From positions 788,538 to 852,537 of the forward strand of contig CAJQUW010012972.1 in the NCBI GenBank assembly GCA_907163375.1: a stretch of 64,000 bases of DNA, in the 5' to 3' direction. The first letter of the stretch is position 1. Each line of letters starts with the position of its first letter. This DNA comes from Prostheceraeus crozeri (taxonomy: Eukaryota; Platyhelminthes; Polycladida; Euryleptidae). Below, piece after piece: positions 21,452 through 29,400 of the stretch. The position numbers were made by a program, and so were the translations under genes. Under the pieces are notes generated by a model that ran no database searches, was not told the origin of the DNA, and worked only from the letters and a program-made list of their open reading frames with translations.

Positions 21452-21952
21452 TTAGAATTTTGCTAGACCAGCTCCGCTACAGCTTTGCTGGTTAGACCGA
21501 AGGTTGCTGCTCACGCCATTACCTCTTATTTCTTCAATTGTTTTTTTATTATTTTTATTTTCAATATGTTTACTATCACCATCAACAGCTATGTTAGCAA
21601 TTTTGTTCTTTGTTTCATCTGAAAGTTTTTTTAATTTTTTTAGTTCTTCAGAATCATTCCTAAGTTTACGAATAGCTTCTAGTTGTTTTAATTCGTTTTG
21701 TGATTTAACAGCATTTGATATTGCACTAGCTGTACTACCTATAGCAGCTGCTCCTTTTGCAGCAGATGTAATCAAATCTTTATTATTTTTAATTAAGTTA
21801 ACGATACTTCCAATACCAGAAAAGATGCCATCCCCTTCTTTTTGAACGGTTTCTCTATTATCATAATGATAAACAGGATTCATACGTGGTTCATGAGCAA
21901 TTTTTTGATTTGAAGCAAAATGTTTAAGATTGTGTTTATAAATTATAGGCAT
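21452..21952 (-). CDS. Small basic virion protein, core or membrane-lytic type
   Basis: 166 residues. After a polar N-terminus, about residues 40-83 hold GDGIFSGIGSIVNLIKNN and an alanine-rich amphipathic segment (SAAKGAAAIGSTASAISNAV), followed by a charged coiled coil. This layout is common for adenovirus pVI/pX-like proteins encoded beside Polinton capsid genes, so a role in the core or in membrane disruption is likely but inferred. The last about 20 residues (SSNLRSNQQSCSGAGLAKF) are encoded by a cluster of small hairpins (ACC-TTC-GGT, CAGC-AAA-GCTG, AGC-GGA-GCT on the coding strand), so the C-terminus appears to have been extended or replaced by that repeat. Confidence 0.65.
   Translation of the reverse strand: MPIIYKHNLKHFASNQKIAHEPRMNPVYHYDNRETVQKEGDGIFSGIGSIVNLIKNNKDLITSAAKGAAAIGSTASAISNAVKSQNELKQLEAIRKLRNDSEELKKLKKLSDETKNKIANIAVDGDSKHIENKNNKKTIEEIRGNGVSSNLRSNQQSCSGAGLAKF
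21466..21512. repeat. Three-hairpin cluster at a gene 3' end
   Basis: AGC-TCC-GCT (21470-21478), CAGC-TTT-GCTG (21480-21490) and ACC-GAA-GGT (21497-21505) in a row, all with three-base loops. Encodes the C-terminal tail of the 21452-21952 protein. Confidence 0.75.
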
Positions 21953-21991
21953 TTTTTAGTAATAAATTTGACTTTTAGGAAAAATATAAAT

Positions 21992-22024
21992 ACGGGCGAA
22001 GCCCTGGAAGACATCTCCGATGTC
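21992..22024. repeat. Intergenic double hairpin
   Basis: GGGC-GAA-GCCC (21994-22004) followed by GACATC-TCC-GATGTC (22010-22024). A degraded version of the same pair occurs in the gene at 19449-19475, where the second stem is broken. Confidence 0.85.
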
Positions 22025-22040
22025 CATTATAAAAAAATGT

Positions 22041-22214
22041 TTATTTTTTGTTCTTAACTTTTACAGATTGCGTTTTTGGTTTAACTTTATCAGGAACCAA
22101 ACCTGCATCAATCATTCTTTTTATTCTATGATTTTCTTTCATAATATTTCTTTCTTTTATTAACTCTTCTAATTGTTTAATTCTTTTAAAATTATCAGCT
22201 CTAATTTTATCCAT
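22041..22214 (-). CDS. 57-residue ORF, paralogue of the N-terminus of the 31043 gene
   Basis: Reads ATG at 22214 to TAA at 22041. The product starts MDKIRADNFKRIKQLEELIK and is about 80% identical over the first 30 residues to the N-terminus of the 269-residue protein at 31043 (MDKVRADNFKRIKQLDELIK). It then diverges into a basic tail (KPKTQSVKVKNKK). A stand-alone copy of one domain suggests a partial gene duplication or a decoy/partner of the longer protein. Both starts follow an A-rich leader. Function unknown. Confidence 0.75.
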   Translation of the reverse strand: MDKIRADNFKRIKQLEELIKERNIMKENHRIKRMIDAGLVPDKVKPKTQSVKVKNKK

Positions 22215-22385
22215 TTTTAAAATTATATACTTTTATATTTTTAAATTTTTTTTAAAAATTATATTTATACTTTTATATTTTTAAAATTATATTTATATTT
22301 TTATTTTTTAAATTATATTTATATTTTTTATGATTCTTATTTTTTGTAGGTAAAAAATATTTAAGTTAATATTTACAATACTCGT

Positions 22386-23273
22386 TTAAGATTTACGTTT
22401 GTGAATTGACAACAACTTCGAGATAACTTTATTAATTGACTGTTGCACTTTATCTATTGCGTCAAGCAGCGTGTGATGTACTTTAATTTCTTTTCTATTA
22501 ACTTGCATTTTCTGCTGATTAATCTTCAATGCCGTTTTAAGAGCATTTAACTTAATTTTAAGAACATCTAATTGTCTTTTAACAGAATCTAACTGTTCTT
22601 TATTTTCTTTAGAGTTTTCTTGTAAATTTTTCTTTAATTCATTTTCTAAATTGATTTTAAGAGTTTTCATTTTATCAACTTTTTGATTAAGCGAGTTTAC
22701 TTCATTTATTATTCTATTCATCTTTTTCATTTGTTGAGTAATTTTAGAACTCAATTCATCAACACTTTTTTGGAATGTAGTTTGTAACTTATTTAAATTC
22801 TTAAAAATTTTTTTAGGTAGTTTTTCTATTTCATCTTCTAATTGTTCTTTCAATAGTTGTATCTGATGTTTATTTTTAATTACAGCAGATTTTAAATTTA
22901 AAGAAAGTAATATTAAAATTTTTGATTGTTCTGAAATCTTTTTAAAAAGTTTTGCTATATCTGCTTCTAGCTCTCTATCCTTTTTATCAAGTTTTAATAA
23001 TTTTTCGTTTAATGATTTGTCATTAAGTTTAAGCAACTTTAATTCGTTCATCAGTGGAACCATAACATCGTTTATATATTTTTCCTTTAAGTCATTGATT
23101 TGTGTATCAACATATTGTTTATTTGTTAACTCTGTATTTTGTTGCGGAAGAATAGAAAGATGCAATGGACCAGATAAAACGTCTCCAGTTTTCATGATAT
23201 AATTTTCTATCTCTATTTCTAATTCACGATTATTCGGGATATATGCACCTCCACCAACATTTGGTAACATCAT
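22386..23273 (-). CDS. Fibre-like coiled-coil protein
   Basis: 295 residues. The N-terminal 60 residues contain MKTGDVLSGPLHLS...NTELTNKQYVDTQI, very like the short repeat that begins the shaft of many phage and virus tail or fibre proteins (the 'M.G.L.M...LTNK.YVD' pattern). The rest is an almost unbroken heptad-rich coiled coil to a basic end. A trimeric fibre or spike attached to the particle is the natural reading, supported by its place in the structural gene block. No globular receptor-binding knob is visible. It diverges from the zinc-finger gene with about 45 bp between the two ATGs, so they share a bidirectional promoter region. Confidence 0.6.
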   Translation of the reverse strand: MMLPNVGGGAYIPNNRELEIEIENYIMKTGDVLSGPLHLSILPQQNTELTNKQYVDTQINDLKEKYINDVMVPLMNELKLLKLNDKSLNEKLLKLDKKDRELEADIAKLFKKISEQSKILILLSLNLKSAVIKNKHQIQLLKEQLEDEIEKLPKKIFKNLNKLQTTFQKSVDELSSKITQQMKKMNRIINEVNSLNQKVDKMKTLKINLENELKKNLQENSKENKEQLDSVKRQLDVLKIKLNALKTALKINQQKMQVNRKEIKVHHTLLDAIDKVQQSINKVISKLLSIHKRKS

Positions 23274-23317
23274 TTTTTAACAATAAAAAAGGAAATTTTT
23301 TTCTAATAAAAATAAAA

Positions 23318-24262
23318 ATGGAAATGACTCAAATTTGTCAAGTTTGTGGAGTAGATTTTTTAAACCCAACTATGTTGTTTACTCATATGAAAAATACATC
23401 ATGTGGGAAAATTAATCGAAGTAACTTTTATAATAATCAATCTAACAATAATCAACCTAATAATAATCAACTGGAACAACCATTGCAAAAATTAAAACAT
23501 TTATTTATTTCAGATCAGGGGCAAAATCTTTATACCGCTAGAAAAAATACACCTAGAAAAAATACACCTAGGCAAAATAATAATAATCCTTTTACTCAAA
23601 ATAATCATTTAGATACAAAAAATAATCCTTTTACTCAAAATAATCATGTAAATCCAAATAATCCCCTTACTCAAAATAATCATGTAAATCCAAATAATCA
23701 TGTAAATCCAAATAATCCCCTTACTCAAAATAATCATGTAAATCCAAATAATAAATCTGTGAAAGGGGATACGAAAAAATGTTCTGGTTGTAATAAAAAT
23801 ATAACGTCCAAAAATTTTGCACGTCATTTAAAAATATGTGAACAAACAGAAGAGGTTAAAAAAGAAAAAAAAGATAAAATGAAAGATCAGTTATGTCGTA
23901 ATTGTAATAAATATTTTACAATTCAAGGAATTACTAATCATTATAATTCTTGTATAAGTTCTACAAGACAATGTACAAGTTGTCAAAATACTAAACCTAA
24001 GACAGAGTTTTATGATAGTAAATATAAGTGTAAGGATTGTTTAAAGGAAAAAGTAAAATGTAGAGGTTGTCAAAAAATTATATTAAAGAAAAATTTTCCA
24101 AGACATGTAACACTATGTCCAAAACTTAATGAAGATTTAAATCAAAATATTCCAAATCAAAATATTCCAAATCAAAATATTCCAAATCAAAATATTCCAA
24201 ATCAAAATATTCCTAATCAAAATATTCCAAATCTTCATCAACGTATAAATACTTTTTATTAG
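23318..24262 (+). CDS. Zinc-finger protein with NQNIP and asparagine-rich repeats
   Basis: 314 residues from ATG 23318. This start is preferred because the upstream 75 bp overlap the divergent gene start and ATG 23318 has the A-rich leader used elsewhere. Domains: an N-terminal C2H2-like finger (CQVCGVDFLNP..LFTHM), a low-complexity Asn/Pro region with repeats of TQNNHVNPNN, then three to four Cys/His modules (CSGCNKNITSKNFARHLKIC, CRNCNKYF...H...C, CTSCQN...CKDC, CRGCQKIILKKNFPRHVTLC). It ends in about six NQNIP repeats encoded by a 15-bp tandem. Probably binds nucleic acid. It could regulate transcription or act in replication; its exact role is unknown. Confidence 0.75.
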   Translation: MEMTQICQVCGVDFLNPTMLFTHMKNTSCGKINRSNFYNNQSNNNQPNNNQLEQPLQKLKHLFISDQGQNLYTARKNTPRKNTPRQNNNNPFTQNNHLDTKNNPFTQNNHVNPNNPLTQNNHVNPNNHVNPNNPLTQNNHVNPNNKSVKGDTKKCSGCNKNITSKNFARHLKICEQTEEVKKEKKDKMKDQLCRNCNKYFTIQGITNHYNSCISSTRQCTSCQNTKPKTEFYDSKYKCKDCLKEKVKCRGCQKIILKKNFPRHVTLCPKLNEDLNQNIPNQNIPNQNIPNQNIPNQNIPNQNIPNLHQRINTFY

Positions 24263-24426
24263 TATTTCTATTAAAATAGTCTTATATATTAAAATAGTTG
24301 TATTTCTACTAAAATAATCTTATATATATTAAAATAGTTGTATTTCTACTAAAATAATCTTATATATAGTAAAATATTATTTTTTTATAAAGAATAAAAT
24401 ATTATTTTATTAAAATATTCTTAAGC
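24263..24426. repeat. AT-rich tandem repeats after the zinc-finger gene
   Basis: Two to three copies of a roughly 50-bp unit of the form TTGTATTTCTACTAAAATAA plus TCTTATATAT. No coding content. Confidence 0.75.
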
Positions 24427-24580
24427 ATTCCGGAAGAGAGGAGAGGTATAAAAATACTTCTTTTGAGTATAGGAACAAAAATTCCGACACATTCCGGAGG
24501 TTCTACAGAGGTTAAAAACACTCATTAGAGTGTAAGAATGCTAGTCCGGAATCAACAAATAATAACTCCTAAATTTTTTA
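24427..24580 (+). ncRNA. Candidate structured non-coding RNA
   Basis: A GC-richer island in the AT-rich element. ATTCCGGA (24426-24433 region) near the start pairs with TCCGGAAT near 24545-24552, and AGCATTC with GAATGCT just inside, closing a domain of about 125 nt. Internal hairpins are ATACT..TTTT..GAGTAT-like near 24460-24475 and ACACTC-ATTA-GAGTGT near 24518-24533. CATTCCGGA occurs twice. A T-run follows near 24572. The gap holds no ORF. The strand is assumed from the T-run. It might be a polymerase III transcript or a folded leader of the ATPase gene. Confidence 0.4.
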
Positions 24581-24595
24581 TTTAAAAAATAATAA

Positions 24596-26182
24596 ATGAA
24601 TAAAAGCGAAAATTTGGAAGATTTATATTCACCGGTTATAATTAAAAGTAATAAAAGTGATAAAAGTAATAAAAGTAATCTAAGTCGTCATAAATCTCTT
24701 AATGCAATAAATGAAATGATAAATAATTATATGAATAACACTGAGTTTCAAGATACACTAACCCCTCAAGAACCGTATCTAAAAGATATTAATAATATTG
24801 TAGATAATATTGTAGATAATCCTATATATAATACTAGATATAATAATAATAATATATATAATAATATAGATAAAAATATAGATAAAAATACATATAATAA
24901 TATAGATAAAAAAATATATAATAAAAGATATTTAGAAACACTACCCCCTAATTCATCTCTTAATAAAAAAATACCACAATCAGATCTTACACGTCTTTGG
25001 AATTTTTTAAAATTTCATTGTATAAAAATATTGTTAGCATGTATTTTAATATTTTTTATTTATCATCTTGTTATATGTATTGGAAATCAATGGGGTTACT
25101 TTCTAACAGAGGAACAAAAGAGAATAATTTTTTATAACCAAGAAAAAAAAACTTTTAAAGGATGGAAGACTGAGGAGGATAAGATTAAGGATAAAACTAA
25201 TAATAAACAAGGTAAAATGCATCAAGAAAATTTACATTTCATTGTTTACGGTAAAACTGGAAGTGGTAAGACTACGTTTATTAAAAAATATATAAACGAA
25301 CATTATAAGGATGAAACAAAAGTACATATTTTTTGTATGCATACTTCTGAATGGCCAACTTTTACAAACGTCTATAATGATAAACAATTAGATGAGTTAC
25401 AAGATATGGAAAGTTTTGCTGGTACACCTGAAAATAAATCTTTATTAATTTTAGATGATGTTGCAAGTTTATCAAAACAAAAAAATATGTCAGAAATATT
25501 TACAAAAGGAAGACATCAAAATATTGAAATAGTTGTATTAGCTCATAAAGCTTGTGATGTAGATAATAAGATTAGAGAAAACATTCAAACATTTTTTACA
25601 ACTACACAAAATAATGCAGCATTCTTTAATGATATTAATAAAAATTATAAAATGAATATGCCTTTATCATATTATACACAACATAAATATGGAATAATAC
25701 GTGTTGACACCATAAGTGGACATATGCAAGTATATGATAAAGATTTAAATATATTAGTAGATACCGAACATGAAATCTATAATAACTCTCAAGATTTTGA
25801 TATTAGAATGTATGCAAATACAAAACATTTATCAAATCAAGTTATAGAACAAATAATTATCTTTTTAGAATCCGAAGCAAAAGTACCACTAAAAATTATT
25901 CCTGATACATTTTATTTTTATTTTGATCATTATTTAAATGCAAAATTTGGTATACCAATACCAAAAAGATTACAAGATAATGAAACATTAAACTATTTAA
26001 AAATTGCAATAAATGATGTTAGAAACGCTTTAAGAAAAGCAACACCAATAATATCTGATGTTAAATCTACATTTTCTGATGCCAAATCTACATTTGTTGA
26101 AGCCAAAAAAACTTTTAATGATATAAAACCATTAATAAATGGTGTTAGTGAAATACTTAATAATCAAACAAATTTATCATAA
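24596..26182 (+). CDS. Membrane-anchored A32-type ATPase
   Basis: 528 residues. The N-terminal 130 residues are Asn/Lys-rich and repetitive. One clear transmembrane helix follows at about 142-162 (IKILLACILIFFIYHLVICI). The ATPase domain has Walker A YGKTGSGKTTF (about 217-227) and Walker B LLILDDVAS (about 283-291), then FTKGRHQNIEIVVLAHKA, a segment typical of A32/FtsK-like viral packaging ATPases. The C-terminus contains 11-residue repeats (SDVKSTFSDAKSTFVEAKKTF), likely amphipathic or coiled. A second A32-like ATPase is encoded at 32863, so this one may have a separate task such as genome translocation at a membrane. Confidence 0.75.
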   Translation: MNKSENLEDLYSPVIIKSNKSDKSNKSNLSRHKSLNAINEMINNYMNNTEFQDTLTPQEPYLKDINNIVDNIVDNPIYNTRYNNNNIYNNIDKNIDKNTYNNIDKKIYNKRYLETLPPNSSLNKKIPQSDLTRLWNFLKFHCIKILLACILIFFIYHLVICIGNQWGYFLTEEQKRIIFYNQEKKTFKGWKTEEDKIKDKTNNKQGKMHQENLHFIVYGKTGSGKTTFIKKYINEHYKDETKVHIFCMHTSEWPTFTNVYNDKQLDELQDMESFAGTPENKSLLILDDVASLSKQKNMSEIFTKGRHQNIEIVVLAHKACDVDNKIRENIQTFFTTTQNNAAFFNDINKNYKMNMPLSYYTQHKYGIIRVDTISGHMQVYDKDLNILVDTEHEIYNNSQDFDIRMYANTKHLSNQVIEQIIIFLESEAKVPLKIIPDTFYFYFDHYLNAKFGIPIPKRLQDNETLNYLKIAINDVRNALRKATPIISDVKSTFSDAKSTFVEAKKTFNDIKPLINGVSEILNNQTNLS

Positions 26183-26365
26183 TTAAACAAATTTATCATA
26201 ATTAAACAAATTTATCATAATTAAACAAATTTATCATAATCGAACCGAAGGTTCTAGGGCTTCGCCCGATTGCAGATATATATATATATTTATAATATTT
26301 TCCATTATATATATTTATAATATTTTCCATTATATATATTTTCCATTATATATATATTTTAGATT
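26163..26365. repeat. Tandem repeats and double hairpin upstream of polB
   Basis: Three further copies of a roughly 22-bp unit (AATTAAACAAATTTATCAT) continue from the gene end, so the last codons of the ATPase are part of the repeat. Then comes the double hairpin GAACC-GAA-GGTTC / GGGC-TTC-GCCC (26242-26267), identical to that of the TIRs, followed by (AT)n and TTATAATATTTTCCAT repeats to about 26365. Confidence 0.85.
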
Positions 26366-26413
26366 TTTTTTTAAAAAAACTAAAACACAAATTTTTTCTT
26401 TAAAAAATAAAAA

Positions 26414-29400
26414 ATGAAAAAATTTTATTGTGTCTTATGTGAAAAAAAATTACAAACAAAAAGAAGTTATCAATCTCATCTACAAAGTAAAATGCATTTA
26501 CAAAATGTAGAACGAGTTGATGAAGGAAGTATATTAAAATTAAATAGTTATAAAAACTATTTAGAAACATTACCTACTGATATAAAAGTTAAAAAAATAT
26601 TTGATGATTATTCACATTCGGAATATAAAAAAGTTTTTAATAGTGAAGATGAACATGTATCAGATGGAAGATATTTATTTAGCGATACTGATGAATTTAA
26701 CGAAATAGATGAATTTGATGAAGCCGTAACAGATATAAAATATTTATTTAATGAATCGGTTGAATATAATGAAACCGATAAAACTTTTTCTGATATTCTA
26801 ACCAACTTTTCTAATATATTTAAGAAATCTTTCAAATGTTATATGAATGTAGAAGTACTTTATACAAAAAATGGATCTGATGGAATTCCTAAAGAAATAA
26901 TACAAGGACATTTTACAAAGTCACAAGAAATTCATAATGTAAATAATATACAACCCATATTTCAATCGATGATACTTAAATTAGAAAATTGTATAATTGA
27001 AGCCCAGTTACGTGAATCTGGTTGGAGATTTGTTAAAATACTATCTAAGAAAATAGTAATTGATAAATATAAAAATAATACTGGTGGTAGTTATGTTCCT
27101 TTACCTTTCAGTTCACCTCAATTAATCAACATAAAAAATGAAGATGATTATTGTTTTCTGTGGAGTATTATAGCACATTTACATCCTGCAAAATATCATA
27201 AAGAAAGACTAAGTCATTATAATAAAGAAGAATATATAAAGGAATTTGATCTTTCGGATGGTTTACATGAATTTCCATATGATTATAATAGGTTAATAAA
27301 GTTTCATAAAAAGAATAAAAATTTAATTGAAGTAAATGTTTTTGAATTAAATGTGAATTATGTTTCTATTGGTAAAATTACTCCACTTTACTCAGATTCA
27401 AAAAAATTTTATTTGAATAATAAAAATTTATGCCAATCAGAAATAGTATATAATGATAGAGGAAATTACATGCATCATAATATTTTTTACCAAGGAAATA
27501 TAATATGTACTGAAAAATTTGAACTTGTTAAAACACTATCACCAATAATGATTAATCATAATAATTATAAAGGACGTACTGATGATTATAATTACAAATA
27601 TTCATCTTTATCTTCAGAATATCAACAAAAATTAGAAAATTTAAATAAAAGTTTACAAAAATGTAAAATAGATTATCAACAACAAACAAAAATGTTACTA
27701 CAAGAATATCACCATAAATATCAAAATAAGATAGAAACAATTCAAAAATTAAATGAAGAAAATAATAAAAAATTAAATAATAAAGAATTAAATAATGAAG
27801 AAAATAAAGAATTAAATGAATGTTTAAAAAAATGTCTACAACAATATAAAGAACAATATGATAAAGAATATATTTATCAGCTACAAATATTAAATCAAAA
27901 TTATTATCAAAATACATTTAATATTACAAAAGAAATTGATGAAACACATGAAATATATAAAGATGAATTTGAAAAACTAGAACAGTCAAAACAACCAGCA
28001 CAAGCGAATATATTATATTATCAGGGTCATTTTATATTGTGTAAAGATGTTTCTATATTTACAAAAACTTCAGATAATAAAAATTTTCCTTGTCTTCAAT
28101 GTATGACAAGTTTTAGAACTTTAGAAGAAATGAATAGACATTTGGAGAATTGTCAACAAAACGAAGCAGTTCAAAATACTTTTCCTAAAGATGATTATTT
28201 AGAATATAATAAATGGTATTTTAAAAATAAAGTACCCTTTACTATTTATTGTGATTTTGAAGCATATAATGTTAATATGACACAAAATCAAACGGAAAGT
28301 TCCAGGGCTTCACCTGATTCTGAAAATTATAATTCTGAAAATTATAATTTTGAAAAAAGTGCGCCTGAAAAAAGTGCACCTGGAAAAAGTTCAGCTGAAC
28401 AAAGTAAAGAAAAATATTTATTTGAACAAAAACCATTATGTTGGGGAATGTACATTCATTCAAATTATCCTGAATTATTTAAATCAGAATATTTACAATA
28501 CTATGGTGAAGATAGTTCAGAAATGTTTACAAAGAAAGTAGAAGAATTACAAGAACGTTTTTCGCAATTGCTTGAAACAAATAAACCAATGATACCATTA
28601 ACGGATGAAAAAAGAAAAGAATTTGATGATGAAATAAATTGTTATTACTGTGGAAAAGGTTTTACAAATAAATATAAAACTGGCAAAGGTAGATATCTTG
28701 ATAAGGTAAAAGATCATGATCATCTAAATGGATTATATAGAGGTGCAGCACATAATTCTTGTAATCTTAATGCTAATAAATTTAAATATAACTTTGTTCC
28801 TTTATATTTCTACAATGGTTCTAAATATGATTTCCATCTAGTAATGAAAGATTTATTTTCATCTGAAAAATTACAACAACAAAAAATAAATGTACTATGT
28901 AAAACAGAAGAAGAATATTTTTCAATGCAATTAGGTTGTATTAGAATTTTAGATGCATTTAGATTTTTTACTCCTTATTCATTAGATGTTATGGGAAAAA
29001 CTTTGAAATCTGAACAATGTAAAATATTAAATAAATATAATTTAAAACCTTTAAAAGGAATATTTCCGTATGAGTACATAGCCTGCGGCTCACAGTCGAA
29101 GACTGATATAACTGGAGATTTTAATTCTGTGAATAAAATTATGGAAGAAGAACAACTTCCTCCAATAAATAAATTTAAATCAACATTAAAACAATCACAA
29201 TTATCTGACGAAGACTATGCAGAAGCTGAAAAAAATTGGAGAGAGTTAAATTGTAAAACAATGTATGATTATACAATGAAATATCTACAGATAGATGTAT
29301 TAATACTAGCTGATCTTTTCGAAAACTTTCGTGATATGTGTTTAGAATATTACGGAATAGATCCATGTTATTGTTATTCTACACCAGGTTTAACATGGTT

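Noticed and set aside
21504..21845. 113-codon plus-strand frame opposite the small virion gene
   Set aside because: Leucine/serine/phenylalanine-rich shadow of the minus-strand coding sequence.
27552..27917. 121-codon minus-strand frame inside polB
   Set aside because: Antisense of the AT-rich coiled region of PolB; composition is what the opposite strand of Asn/Lys/Gln codons gives.
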